Assembly: GCF_905475345.1 (NCBI RefSeq)
Contig: NC_066587.1
Location: forward strand, 14,636,558-14,700,557
From: Vespula vulgaris
Taxonomy: Eukaryota > Arthropoda > Insecta > Hymenoptera > Vespidae
Reading direction: 5' to 3'
DNA: 64,000 bases
Part shown: positions 27,464 through 40,573 of the stretch, one piece after another
Layout: each line of letters opens with the position of its first letter
How positions within the stretch are numbered: the first letter of the stretch is position 1
Translations under genes and position numbers: made by a program
The notes under the pieces: model-generated
What the model saw: only the letters and a program-made list of their open reading frames with translations
What the model was told of the DNA's origin: nothing
Databases searched by the model: none

Positions 27464-29679
27464 GCTCCACACACGTGCAGGACACGTGGATGGCTTGATG
27501 AGTGGATTGTTCATTCCTACGTTTTCGCGAATATCCTCTGTGCCAAGTTTAAAAATCTTAAAAGACAGCTGCTACCGCATAATCGATCGATGATTGATAA
27601 ATACCACGAATGAAATCTAACTTCTTCCATCCAGTATTAATTTTTTATTTTTTCAAGAATTTTCTAATATATCGTTCGAAGAGTCTCTTCTTTGATCAAA
27701 CGAAGTTTTTCAAGCGATACCTATCGAATATCGAGATATGGAAATTATTAATAAATATGGAGAGAATGATAGAAAAATTGTCTTCATTGTTAGTTCGTGC
27801 TTCGTTCGTGTCTCGTCGAGGAATCGATAATACCAGCTGCTGTCCGCAACTCCATTAAGATAATTGTCGGCTCTCTATCTCTCTTTTCTCTTCACCGTTC
27901 GACTCGCCCTTCCCTCTTTCTTTTTCTTTGTCTTCACACGAGTACCATCGAATTTACGTAGATACGTACGAAAGAAAAAGAGAGAGTGAGAGACAGAGAC
28001 GAAGAGAGAAAGAGAAAGAAAGAGAGAAAGAGAGAGAGAGAGATCAATAGGAGTAAAAAGCACTGAGAAATCGAACGAAGAAAAACATTTTCTGCTTTCG
28101 AGCTTTCAGAGGTCTTGGCACGAGCTACGCTGACGACGCATTGCTTTATGTGGTTCCCCAAGCAATGGTGGTCACGTTTCTAACCCAAATACATACGTTA
28201 GCGTATTCGTACAAGCTCCCTTGATTTACATTTCTATCGGTGTTATTTGACTCTAACGAAAAGGGACTTCCTAGTTTGAGAATAGAAGAGAGAGAGAGAG
28301 AGAGAGGGAGAGAAAAAGTCGAACGCTATATTTTGTCTCTTCGTCGTTTAACACATAAAAGAGAGTTCATAGAATCTGTTATCTTTTTCTCCAAAATCTC
28401 TCATTCAAAGAGTATTCAAATTTTTCAAGCTTCAAATATACCTACGTGACATCAAAACACGTCAGGTAAAAAAATAAAATTGTCCACTTTGCGTCGTTGG
28501 TCACTTATCTTAGTTTTAATCTATTTGTTTTCTAAGCGAATCTACTCCTACGAAAAAAAAAAAAAATAAAACAAAAACAAAATAAAGAAACTTTCATTTT
28601 TATTTCTAAAGTTTCAACGTGGAGATTGTTTTTGAAATGTAAAATAAGTAAAATTATAATTTAGAAATAAATTAATATATATTATTATTATTTTCGTATC
28701 TTTAAATTGACTTTCACATGTAGAGAAGATTTTTAGAAATACGTATAATGTTCATGGTCACGGTTTCACGGTTTTATCGACGTCCATTGTAAGCGAACGA
28801 GAACGATTTTGCGCGACAATACTCGTCATACCACTCCTACGCACGGACAACAACGAATGCTTCAAGAGAAACTGTGTGTCCGTGGCATCCATTGTCAATT
28901 ACGCGGAAAAATTCTGCTCTCGTTAAACGCCGCAGTATCCTACGACCTAGTTCTCATATCCTTCATATCCACGTGTTTCTTCAATCGAAATACTCGCGTT
29001 AAAAATCGTGTAAGTGAAGATTCGTTTCCTCGTAAATCTTATGGAGGATGCTTATGTTATCGTTTATGTCGGTAGTATCTCTATCACGTAGTTCACGTTA
29101 GAACCTCCGTTTCCAATAAAATGCACCTACGTGACATTTCCAAATAGATTTACATTAGTTTTATGTGTGTGTGTGTGTGTATATACTTTAATTTTTTTCT
29201 AATATTCTAAACAAATATTTCTAGATAGATAATTTCACATATAATAGTATTAAATCATTAGTAGAAAGAAACGTTGATATTTCAGGATTTACTGCATCAT
29301 GTAAGATTAGAAAAGGAGTAAGATTAGAAGAGGTGATTAAAGAATTAAAGTATGAAGAACTCACGAGTGAAAGTAATCACAGCTCGGTGATAATAAATCA
29401 TCAAACTCGTTCTATTGACATACAGGATACAATTGCAGAATACACAAAGAAGTCGAAATCTTTTCTATTATTCTCTCTCTATCTCTTTCTCTCTTGACTA
29501 CCCTCGTGGTTTTGTAACTATAGGTACATAAACACGTCCTAAGAGCGTAGTTTAGTTCCCATCAAGAGCCACTTAATCTCCGATCGTGTAAACTCAGTCC
29601 ACAATGGAAGGGAAACACGCGTGTCTCGACGTAAGCCATTATATTCCGCGGCGCATGTGATTATGTTCGGCAAACATAG

Positions 29680-29693
29680 GAAGAAAGAAAGAA

Positions 29694-29742
<49 letters not shown>

Positions 29743-29745
29743 GAG
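29680..29745. repeat. (GA)n/(GAAA)n microsatellite
   Basis: Purine-only GAAA then GA repeat with a single ACA interruption. It accounts for the Arg/Glu-rich ORF in one direction and the Leu/Ser-rich ORF in the other. Confidence 0.9.
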
Positions 29746-30816
29746 AATGTATGTTTCAGAGCAGGAGTCACGTGACCGGCTGAAAAGTGAGCATCGCAAA
29801 ACGCGTGTATATTCTATGTCTAACCGCACGCGGTCACTCGACGGAAACGCACCCTCCTCCAAATACGATCCGAACGAAAAATCAAGCCGCAAAATGATCC
29901 CGTACGCGCGTTACGCCTCCAAGGAAAACAACCCTACGGACGAGGCCGTTGTCGCGCGTTCCCACGTACAAGAGTAGATCCAAAGCGCGAAAGCAACCCC
30001 CCAGAAGAGCACCCCCGTGTACGTTCGCCACCCCCCCTTTTTCCACGTCCATCCACCTTCGTCGGTGTGTCCTTGGAACTTTTAGTTTCGGATTACCGAT
30101 AGCTCAACGTATAGACTTTTGTTTGAATTTCCACCGAATTCCCACTTCGACCCACCCTTTCGTGATACTTTTTTTCTTCTTTTTTTTTATTATTATCTTT
30201 TTCCTTTCTTTTATATATACATATATATGTATATGTATATGTATATGTATATACGATTGTATGCGTTATTCGAGGGAAGTTTATCCGATCGATGTGAACT
30301 TTACTCATCGAGCTAAGAATTTGATGTCTTACGAAAGATGTGTCAACTCGAAGGAATATTCTATTGATCGATCGATACTCGACATCCCATCAAAAATCAT
30401 TCTCGCGATAACATTAAATTGTTAAAGAAATAATCTTCATTCTTTTCGTTACTTTTTTTCCTTTTTCTTTTTTTCTTCTTTATTATGTGAACATCCTCCG
30501 CTTGTCTCAAGTGTTAATCATGATTTATTTGTTTCAGAGAAAAAGATTTTTTCTTCTTTTTTTTTTTTTCTTAATCTTATCAAGCTTCATCTATATCGAT
30601 TGCTTACAATCGGTATGACGTTTGAGAATTTTTTATCGTAATGTGAACGATTTATCGTCATCGAGGAGAAAGATGTTCTACTTTAGGTTCAGATTGACCG
30701 GAAACGATTATCGTTGATTTTGCCATTATCCACGTTGTCGAATTAAGCGTTTTACCGATTTTACACGTTCTTTACGGTCTTAGGTTTCGTTCGTTTCCAA
30801 AACGAGGGAATTGGTT

Positions 30817-30818
<2 letters not shown>

Positions 30819-30861
<43 letters not shown>
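30819..30861. repeat. (CT)n microsatellite
   Basis: About 21 uninterrupted CT units followed by T-rich pyrimidines. Confidence 0.95.
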
Positions 30862-30864
<3 letters not shown>

Positions 30865-31269
30865 TTTTTTCTCTCTATGTTTGGTAATAGGATTCACCTA
30901 TCGATCTTACACGAACCTTCTCTAGTACATACCTACTTAACTTTTTTATCGAACGTTTGGAAGGGAGAGACCGATTGACTTAGGATATTCACACGAGGTT
31001 AAAAGAAAAAAAAAGTAAATAAAAATGAACGACTTTTTGTTCGGAACACTATGATACTTCCGAGTTATAACTTCCTGCTGTAACATGATATCAAAGCCCG
31101 ACGCGTGTCATGCGCGAGCTCTTCACGTAAAAAGTCAGACGGGTTCTTGGTGTTAAAGATTTTATTATTTTTTTTTTGTTTATATTGTATCTATGTGAAT
31201 TACATTTTTCTTTATCCGCTCCGATTGATGGAAGAAATAACATAACAATTTTTTTTTAAATTAGTTTTA

Positions 31270-31303
<34 letters not shown>

Positions 31304-31400
31304 ATATTTGCTAGCTCATTCATTTTCTAATAAGTTTCTATAGCGTGATATATACATGAGAGAAATTTATTATTATATATATTTAATACATATATTTAAT

Positions 31401-31445
<45 letters not shown>

Positions 31446-32000
31446 ATAATAATGTATGTATATTTAATGTTCATACATTTTTTCATATTTTTTATATATG
31501 AAATAATGTATAAAACAATGAAAAAAATATATACCAAAGATTATAATTTGCGATCTAGTTAACAACTACGTACTGTTAACAAATTTAATAAGAAATAATT
31601 AATTTAATCGTTTATAAGTTGATACGTATTTATATGAAATTCTTTTCTAGTATCCGTTGATAAAATGATTCCCACATGTTACAAGACACCCTGAAAAAAA
31701 GGTATAATAGGAAACCAAACACAAAAGTATGTGCAGGAGAAGAAGAAAAATTATGGTTCAGATGGTGAAAATAGCTACGCCCGTTAATAATATTAGAACA
31801 TTATTTCAACGGGTAGCGATGGTATAATATGGCGTCAATAATTTTTACACAACGAGACGCACTCCCTATAAAAGGTCGATAATAGAGGCTTAACGACGTT
31901 ACCGTGGCGATGTATCAAAAGCGAGTGACCACCAACACGAAGCGAAGTCGTGCCGAGAAAACGAAGGAGAGGAAGAGCAGAAATGAAGAGAGAGAGGAGC

Positions 32001-32139
32001 GGGAGGAGGAGGAGGAGGAGGAGGAGGAGGAGGAGGAGGAAGAAGAAGAAGAAGAAGAGGAGAGGTCGAAAGCAGAACGGGAAAAAGTGGATGGACTCGT
32101 ACGGTTCTCGGCCGAGGGTGATACTAACGTGGCCGTAGC

Positions 32140-32184
<45 letters not shown>
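32001..32184. repeat. 65-bp GGA/GAA purine tract followed by (TA)n
   Basis: 32001-32065 is unbroken purine, mostly GGA then GAA, and reads as polyglutamate or polyserine in false ORFs. 32142-32184 is about 21 TA units. Long mirror-like polypurine tracts can adopt triplex DNA, and (TA)n is an easily melted or cruciform-forming sequence; both are known properties of such repeats, not shown here. Confidence 0.9.
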
Positions 32185-32187
<3 letters not shown>

Positions 32188-34002
32188 AAAAAAAATAAAA
32201 GAAGAAGAAGAAAAGGAATAAAAAAAAAGAAAGCCGCGGGGAGCGTAGAAAGTTTCGAGTTGGAAAGTAATTTCCTCTTGGTTCACGAGTTTCCCGCGAA
32301 GAAAAATATAGCTAGCAAAAAGCTCCCTCTCCCTTCCTCTCTCTCTCTCTCTCTCTCTCTCTGTCCTTTATCTCTTCACGTTTTTGCAATAATCTTTCAG
32401 CCGAATATCTGGCGATCGATGAACCAGAAAAACTCTTAAAAATCGATATCGAATGAAATATTAATAGTAGTTACTTATCGAGCTTATAACTTTCGCGGTG
32501 GAAATCTAACATAAAGAACACTTTGTTACGAGTCCTCCAAGATTCTGCGCGAAAAATTGACGCGAAGAGATTGTAGTTTGTCATAGTGCTAAAACTTCTC
32601 CGTTTCTATAATAAGATAAACTCATCCAATTATTAATTTTGACTGCTTTGAAAAACGCGAGACACAATTACATATATCTATGTACGCGTAAGAGACTCTG
32701 TCTACATATGTATTAACGTTCATGCGCGCGCACGAACCCTCGTAGAACTTTAAAGTTCAGCCCTTTCAGTAGGGCAAAGCCGATTCGTTCGGCCGCAACA
32801 AAGGTAGCAACCTTCATCCTCATTTTCCCGGTAGCTTTTCCTTCTCTGAAAGTGAATGCCTCGAGCGCTGTAACCAGCCGCCATTTTCTTTTCACCCCCT
32901 ACCACCCATCCTCCCTGTCCTATCCAGCCCTCATTCGCCATGAGCCGGCGTTTCCTATGGTTACCATTTGCGGAGGGGATGCTTGACGTTCTCATCGGTC
33001 GCTTTCTTGTCGTTCGAGCCAACGTCTCTCCTCATTTTTCCATCCCTACACTTTTTTTCTTTCTTTCACTCTCTCCTTTTTCTTCGACGACGATGACTAC
33101 AACGACGTTTTATGGCTCCCACGAATTTCAATGCTCCCCTTATTTTCTGAACTTCTCGTCTCTCGTTAATACATTAATACATAATAATTATCATTATTTT
33201 TCATTTTTTAACACCTACTTTCTTGTTTATATTTACTATTAATGAATATCATCCTTTGTATTATACCTATTAATTAATTCTTCGAATTTTCTCTACATTA
33301 TATTGATATTCTCTTCTTTTTCGTTACAATATCGTTCTTATAAAACAAGCATAACACGAAAAATTGAGTTTACACGTTTATGTCACTTTTACTGCCGACG
33401 ACAACATAGCTACTACGTTGTACGTAACGCCTCGGGTTTAGGCTTAAGCACATTAACTATCCCGCCCGAAGCAATAGCGTATTGATTAGAGGGTGGCCAA
33501 GCCTCTGAACACTTTTACATGATTAAACACTCTTACATGATTAAACCGACCCAACAGCAACGAAGAGACCGACCTGGTGTGGCACTTAACTTATTAAAAT
33601 ATATACCAACGCCACTATCGTGACGTTTTTTATTAAGAAAAACCTTATCAGTCCGTGGTGAGAAACATTCGCTGCTTATTTTCTTCGACAAAGGTTCAGT
33701 CCTTTTGAATTCCTCATCATTATTTTCCTCTCAACCCTTTAATACTTTTAAATTATTACTCATTATTTAGAACATGTAAAAATAGAATCATTACATTTTT
33801 TTTTAATCTCTCGTTTTCTTTGAATTCCTTAAAAACTATCGAACCGCATGATAAATCTATATATCTTTAAATATTAATAAAAAGATTTGAGAGTTCATTG
33901 ATTCTTGTAGTTATACGAACTGGTTCATACCTCGGCTGAACTTACTTTCATAATTAAGGAGTCCTTCGACCTTGCTCTACTCACCGAAATCGAGAGAAAG
34001 CA

Positions 34003-34011
<9 letters not shown>

Positions 34012-34062
<51 letters not shown>
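34012..34062. repeat. (GA)n microsatellite
   Basis: About 25 AG units with one CA interruption near the start, 1.4 kb downstream of the distal Lim3 exon in the transcription direction. A second shorter (AG)n lies at 34308-34341. Confidence 0.95.
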
Positions 34063-34071
<9 letters not shown>

Positions 34072-34308
34072 AGAGGTAGGGATGACTGCTGTATAAAGTG
34101 AAATTAGGAGAGAAGATTATCAGGAGTTTTAGACAGATGGTAAATTGTGACAGAGAGAGAAAGGGAGATGAGACGATGGATAAAATCTGAGACAATAGCA
34201 TCATGAGCACGTTTCGTAAGTACATACATACATATGCCTCGATGTCCCGTGATTCTTCGTAGTACTCGTAAAGTACGCCACATGTGTTTACACGTGTATC
34301 GTTCGTAA

Positions 34309-34342
<34 letters not shown>

Positions 34343-35453
34343 GAAGGCGCAAGGGATTGCACGAAAGCTGTGCATTATGCACAAGGAGTAATCTGTTGCA
34401 TGCGAGAAACTCCTACAATTGTAGTGCATTTATGTGTGGGCCCGACAAGACAAGACGCGATGCTCGTGAAAATGAATAGACAATAGGAAGTAAAACGTGA
34501 AGTTATGGGTGCTACGTTCTTCTCTCTTTCTTTGAGACTCTTATTGTTTATTTCGAAGGAAGGGGAAAAATATCAATAAAGATAAATCTTTGGACATTTT
34601 TAGATTCGATAAAAGAAAATGAGATTATTATAAATTTTAAGCTTTCGGTAAATATTTTTTAATGAATGATCTTTAATTAGGCACACGGTAAAGGAATACA
34701 AAAGAACGTGCGAAATTATCATTTAGTAAAAAAGAAAAAAAGATATCTGATAACTATATCCGAACTTACACGAAAGATATAATATTATACAATACTCGTA
34801 ATAGCTTTTTTATAATTGATAAAATGCACGCAATAGTGGATTCTAAATGTGGTTATAATGTTAACTAACACTAGGCATTAATCTTATCGATCGCAAAAAT
34901 CGAGACTCGGCTTATCGAAAACTCGCCAGCCACCGTTCGTGTTTAACGCGGTAAAAAAATTTCAACTTGACCCGATAATGTAAGAGCGGCCGCGATAGCG
35001 GCGTCATCGTGGCTGGGACTTCTTTATCTCAAGTAGTCTTTATTAATCTACTCCGAGTATGTCACGGTACGTTTCGATCTTAGAATTATAACCGATTCCG
35101 ACATATATTTTATGACTCTTTCGTTTCCTTTCGATTTTCAAAGATACCATTAGAAACCTAAGTAACATAGATAGTGTTACGTCAAATCGTAAGTGTAAAA
35201 ACAATTCTAATCGAAAACGAGCGATAACGAAAGCACGCTTAAATCAGTGTCCTCTCTAGTTGTAAGTCTTAGAATTTTTATAATCGCAGCAAGATAAATC
35301 TTAAAAGAATGGTAAAGAATAAAAATTTGTAATAATCGTTGAAACATACTTATTGTTGAATCTCAATAAGAGTAAGAATAGACCGACAAAATGATTGATC
35401 ATAGAGAAAAAAGGAAAGTATTGAAATATTGGTGTTTATCGTACATCCCCTAC

Positions 35454-35851
35454 CTTCCAAGTTTTTATTCCTGGCTAGAAGAGCCAAGAGGACGTCAGGA
35501 TTGGGCGGAGTGTCCGCAAGGTCTCCGGTATCTTGATGAGCCTGCGGCAAAGAGGATGGACCAAGAGGTGGCATGGTGGTTCCCGGTGGTGGACGTGGCA
35601 TCATAACTGAGGCCGAAGCCAAGGGTGGCAAGGCCAGTCCTCCGGGCGGATGATGGAGAGGATTGTGAGCTGGTAGTCCGCTCGTTGGTAGCGTTGGTAG
35701 CGTCGGAACCGGTTCCACCGCTGCCGACATCGACAAATCGATGCCACCCAATAGCACCGGACGACAGCCACCTGAAGCAGCGCCCGTGCTCACTGCCGGG
35801 AGGATCTCGCCACCCCCCGGCAGTGGTGCGTATGGCAAGTACAGCTCCAGT
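35454..35851 (-). CDS. Lim3: Lim3 distal alternative 5' coding exon (LHX3b-like N-terminus)
   Basis: Proline/glycine-rich frame ending PDVLLALLARNKNLE, then one base before a GTAGGG donor at 35453. That phase-1 end matches the LIM1-exon acceptor at 11068, as does the proximal first exon, so splicing would give NLE-A-S-IPKCGGC. Vertebrate LHX3b carries a closely similar LLALLAR motif just before its first LIM domain, which identifies this as the alternative Lim3 N-terminus and not a separate gene. LLALL also fits the LXXLL pattern. The 5' end is uncertain: the frame is open back to a TAA near 35880 with no ATG, and there is a weak AG acceptor at 35852-35853, so an upstream exon may supply the start. 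An internal ATG exists at 35730. Other features are GGIDLSMSAAVEP and proline-rich runs with no known domain. Confidence 0.85.
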
Positions 35852-37339
35852 CTAAGTATATCCTCGATCGAGCTATCAAATTAGAATATTTTTATTTCTA
35901 TTCACTCGATATAGTTTCTCGTTTTGTTATATCTCTATATTTGAATCAACTTCGATAGCTTCCTTTGCAAACAATTAAACGATATTGTTTTCAACTTGAG
36001 AATCACTCATATAGTTCGAAGAAAATAAATCTCTTATCGATCCTTTTTACCTAATTAGATAGTTAGATGTTTCGATCTTGAGCTTTTGCTTTCGTTCGAG
36101 TTTACACACGTGATCCGATTTCGACACTGGCACTTCTCACTTATCACTGATCCAACTATGTAATTCTTTTGTTGTTGAAAGAAAAAAGAATACGATGATT
36201 TATCGAGTCTAATAAATAAATCGATGTCTTCTTGTCTACTCGTCGTGCCGTATCGTCCGTTCCGCCGGTAAGATTCCGTTGATCACTGTGCGACGGTAGC
36301 CGTATAGTTGGTAGGCGTCTTTGGCAATCGAAGTAATCGTCGAGAGCCACTCGATCGCACTATCGCTTAATAATTTTCATCGATTAGTTTCTCCGATTAC
36401 GATTTGTATATACAGAGCGTCCTTGGTCACTTTCGTTAAAAAACAAACTAACTGATCTATAAATCCTTATGTGAAATCACGAACGTGATGTCAGATATAT
36501 TTACTGTTAATATCTTTAAAGATCGATACCATTGAATCGTCCTCGTCAATGAACGAAACATTACACGCAGTATTTACACGTGCTCGAATCTTTATCGCGT
36601 TCTAATTACAAATCGTCATCTTTCGAGAAACGCTTTAACGAATCGACGTGTCTCGTCGAAAGTTTCTGACTCTTTTCGTATTTCGAATTCCATAAAACCT
36701 GATCTTTTGACAGTTTCTTCTTAAATCTTCCTTTTTATCTCACGTCGAAACGATCCTTCGCGAACCTTTTCGTTTCTCTCCGTCTTCTGTCTTCGTTTTG
36801 CAAAAGGATCCTTTACGAGATTCATCGTGATGTAACAAATTCGTTTTTTCACCGTAACACGAAAAGTTAACTCAAAATTATAGAGTAAATGCGAAGATCG
36901 AAAAGCATAGATGAAAAAGAGCATCGACGTTAGTCCTCGCAGGCCTAAAGCCAACAACACACTCGTCGTTTCTCTCTTTTACTCTCGCAGACTTCGTGGC
37001 AACGATCCGACTCCTTATCGGTACTACTGTCCACAGGTCTCGGTTTATCTCGACTTAACCTTGAACATGCCGTTTTCAGATCGAAATGATCTGTTTTTTT
37101 TTTGTTTCTTTCCTTTACGACCAATCTCAACGAGGGAGATCAACCTTATGCTCGTTCTCGTTTGATCATGTTTTTCAGTTTAACGAAGATCTTCCTTTCT
37201 CCTTTATTTTTTTTCCTTCTTCTCCTTTTTTTCTGTTTTCCTTTGTTTATTCATTTATTTATTTTTTCTTCGATATAATAAATATAATCCTTGATAATTT
37301 ATATTCCCAAAGAATTTCAAGGAAGATGAAATCGGCAAA

Positions 37340-37690
37340 GTACAGGAGAACGATCGGCTAGGCTTTCGAGGTTCCAACTCGATCGGAAGGATCTATCTCG
37401 TTCGTGGCTTGCGAAACGTAGCCTCCCCTCGATCTTTGGCGTCGAGCGAGCGACGGCTCGGTTTTTACACGCGCGTCGATGTAAATGTGGCCCGGGTCCG
37501 ATGCAAACGGTGCATGCCACGTCGAGAAAAAAGCTCGGGAATCGGTCGGTAAAGCGATAGCTTTACGGGATATATCTAGTCGGCGTTCCCTTTGGAGAAT
37601 CTTCTTTTGGCTTTAGGTCCGACGGTTAAACCCGAACGTGATCGAACTCGCTGACTCGACGTAAGAAACGAGAAGGAGAATTCCGCTGGT
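37340..37690 (-). promoter_or_regulatory. CpG-rich block, candidate distal Lim3 promoter
   Basis: Dense in CG dinucleotides relative to its surroundings and lying 1.5 kb upstream of the distal exon. It includes an octamer-like ATGCAAAC at 37501-37508 and a small hairpin GTAAAGC-gata-GCTTTAC at 37549-37566. A (CT)n tract follows at 37701-37799. Promoter identity is inferred only from position and composition. Confidence 0.35.
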
Positions 37691-37719
37691 TCCTGGACCA
37701 GCTCTCTTTCTCTCTCTCG

Positions 37720-37757
<38 letters not shown>

Positions 37758-39306
37758 GTCTCTCTCTGTCTCTCTCCCTGTTTCTCTCTTTCTTTCTCAC
37801 TCTCACGGAGAAAGAGGCAAACCCGTTCGAGATGAGCTATCCATCGAAGACACTGGCTGATTCCATTGACTAGTCACCAAGCACGGTTTCTCGCGTACGA
37901 TCGCTAAAATCATTCTCTTATACATCCTGCACAAAGAAGAAGAAGTAACTCCTTCGTTCCTCCTTGTTGGGTAGTCCGACTGGGAATTGAGATTACGCCG
38001 AGGACGATCGGAATTCTCGGGATGCGTCTCGTTTACGCCGATCGCAAATCACTCGAACGATTCAGCGAGGACGTCTTCATGAACGACGTAAACACGATCT
38101 ACGAGACATCCTGCTAACATTCGTCTTCTCAATTGCTCTTGAAATTTGACGACAAATCCAATTCGATTATTTAGATACTTGTCCTTCTTGAAGTCACTTT
38201 AATATTACATTCAATGCTAAAAGTTAAGATGTTAGGTCGGATCTAATCAAATTGAATTCGATCGCGAATACGATTTTAATTAAGAACGAAAGGTAATCCG
38301 CGGGCACGACACTATGAGACGTCCAGGATTCGCGATGTTCTTTGGCTACGAAGTCGACGCTGCCGAGAAAGCAAGAGGGAATCCAGAGGGATGCGTGGAC
38401 AGAGAAGGTAGAGTGGAGAGCCTCTCCAAAGGTGTAGGTGTCTCTTCGTGTGTGGGTGTATTGGAGGGGAGGTTTCCACCCTACTACCATCACCAGTTAT
38501 ACCAACGCGACCGCCTCGAATCGTATCGCGCCAAGGCAAAAGAGAGATACGTATAATATACTAGTACGTTTGGTGGGGGAGGTTCCTGTTACGCCTGCGC
38601 TTCAAAACCCTCGCCCTCCTTCTCTTTCTCCTCATCCTCTTCATCCTCATCGGTCTCCTTCTCTAGCATGCTCACGAAAGATGAGAACGTCACTATATAG
38701 CGTCCAAGGATAAGATTTTTCGATGATTTGCGGCGCAAGGATCAGCCGATGAATTTCTCGTTTAATACGATAAGGCGGTATAGTTTGTACGAATTTACTA
38801 CGTTATTATGTTCTTTATTTGTTGTTTTGTTCTTTTTTGTTTTTGTTTATTTTTATTGTAATTATCATGTTTTGTTATCGTTCGTAAGATCAATGAATTT
38901 TTTCTGACTATCGTATCAATCTTGAGAAAATGTAGAAGAATTGAAGATGTTGGAAAATATTTTTCATTCCATCTTTGCAATTCTATTATAATCGAAAACG
39001 TAATCACTCGTTGGAGGATGAAACAGACCGATGATGTGATAGTACGATAGAAATAGAGTCCATGGGATTTTAGGGATGCGGAAGGTTATGTAAAGGGATA
39101 GAAGAGGATACTATCGGCCTAATTAAGACCGATAGTCAATAATGGCGGGCATGGACCGTTTTGGAAAGCACATCCCTCGACCACCAGTTCAATCCGGGGG
39201 TTGTTTAAGTCTTCTCTTCGCCTTCCTTTTCGACAAGGGTTGACTCTGTCCGGGGTTCGAAGAAGGAGACATATTTTTATTGTACCTAGGTGAATCACTG
39301 CTACAG

Positions 39307-39309
<3 letters not shown>

Positions 39310-39364
<55 letters not shown>
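39310..39364. repeat. (CT)n microsatellite
   Basis: About 27 uninterrupted CT units, followed within 50 bases by ACGT and ACAT tetranucleotide repeats at 39403-39431. Confidence 0.95.
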
Positions 39365-39371
<7 letters not shown>

Positions 39372-40013
39372 TCTCTGTTCTTTCTCTCCATTATTCGTTC
39401 ACGTACGTACGTACATACATACATACATACTTGTAGCTATGTGCATGTCTCCACGTTAATGTTTCCGTACATATACACATGTATACTCCTCAATACGTAT
39501 ATACCTACACACATATATGTTTGCACGTTGAGTCGATCCATTGGATGCACTCAACGAAATTAAACCTACGTTCTTCGACATCCAACCATTGCCGTCATAG
39601 CCCAGCCTGATCGAGATATCGACAGATTCGGGTTTTAACGCCACGTTCTCCAGAAAGAGAAAAAAACTCGAAAATTCAAAATTCTATACATCTATCAACA
39701 GAAAAAGAGAACTCTTCGTAATAGTCCGTCAAATGTGTTTTCGACAAATCGACAAACTGTTTATTTTTCTCTTTACGCGTAGGAGAAAAAATTTGAAAAG
39801 TATACTTCGCAAGGTAAATCTCGAAAAAAGGTGTTCTTCGCTTAACGAGTTGTTGAATATTCGCGAGTTCCATCAGAATTTTAAAACGTTCGAACGTGTT
39901 TTCTCTTCTCTAATCGGATACGTTCGCCATCGTGGATGGTGTGGGTGTACGTATTTATCCATACGTAGACGTCTTTCCTGCGCATGCGTCTTTTTCACTC
40001 GTTATATATATAC

Positions 40014-40049
<36 letters not shown>

Positions 40050-40088
40050 GTATATATATACGTGTATATACATACATACATACATATA

Positions 40089-40119
<31 letters not shown>

Positions 40120-40559
40120 GTATGTATACCTTGAATTTCGTTTTGAACGACTCGCGATATAATCCTGAAAGAAAATCGTATACATATATTCGACTGAGAC
40201 ACTAGCTGGTTCACCGTATTTCGTAATCTCCAAAGCTACATTATTACATTATTTTATATGAATTTTATTAATGAAACGATAGAAAAGCAGTAATAACAAT
40301 CGTTCACCTTTAAACGTTTCAACTTCTTAGTAACTTTTTGTTGCGAATTATGAGAAAAAGTTATGCGTTCGTTCGTATTTGGGTTTCATAGTTTTTCATT
40401 TTTCTCTATTTCCTTTTCCAGTTAGAAAATGGTACACGATCGGGCCCCGACTACTTTTGCCTGTGTTGGAAAAATGTGGAGCACGCTGACTCCGTAGCGT
40501 AGGAAGGGAAACGAGAGGATATCGAACCAGCGACTCTAGAGGCGGAGTCGCCCCACCAA

Positions 40560-40573
40560 GTTACCATGGAAAC
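40560..40573. promoter_or_regulatory. perfect RFX X-box
   Basis: GTTACCATGGAAAC matches the palindromic consensus GTTNCCATGGNAAC at every fixed position. It lies in a GC-rich island (about 40440-40690), 4.7 kb upstream of the distal Lim3 exon. X-boxes of this form are bound by RFX factors, which control ciliary genes. No ciliary gene is visible beside it. The motif match is direct; binding is inference. Confidence 0.6.

Larger units (their letters stand above)
11068..35453 (-). other. Lim3: 24.4-kb Lim3 intron (distal isoform), includes proximal first exon
   Basis: Bounded by the distal-exon donor (35453, GTAGGG on the minus strand) and the LIM1-exon acceptor (11068, TTGCAG). It contains the proximal first exon and promoter but otherwise no credible coding sequence: open frames here are short, lack domains, and many are translations of CT, GA, AT or GGA microsatellites. 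It holds dozens of simple repeats, several perfect inverted repeats (13091-13125, 22364-22384, 27428-27463), a 22-bp direct repeat rich in TAATTA cores, and GC-richer islands (about 15595-15870, 18600-18860, 20330-20460, 24700-24930, 26490-26650, 32880-33010) that look like candidate enhancers. Large regulatory introns are common in LIM-homeobox genes; activity of these islands is inference. Confidence 0.8.

Noticed and set aside
31678..31693. GTTACAAGACACCCTG, the complement of a CAGGGTGTC-type transposon end
   Set aside because: No partner inverted repeat and no TA beside the putative terminus, so a mobile element cannot be supported.
31915..32286. Long ORFs of polyglutamate, polyserine and Tyr-Ile repeats
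   Set aside because: They translate the GGA/GAA and TA microsatellites in both directions; no non-repeat domain remains.
33508..33546. 18-bp tandem duplication ending ACATGATTA as a possible minisatellite
   Set aside because: Only two copies with one mismatch; likely a small local duplication.
38224..38713. Overlapping ORFs on both strands upstream of Lim3 as a possible first exon
   Set aside because: No frame ends at a donor in the phase needed by the distal exon that I could support, and none has a conserved motif.
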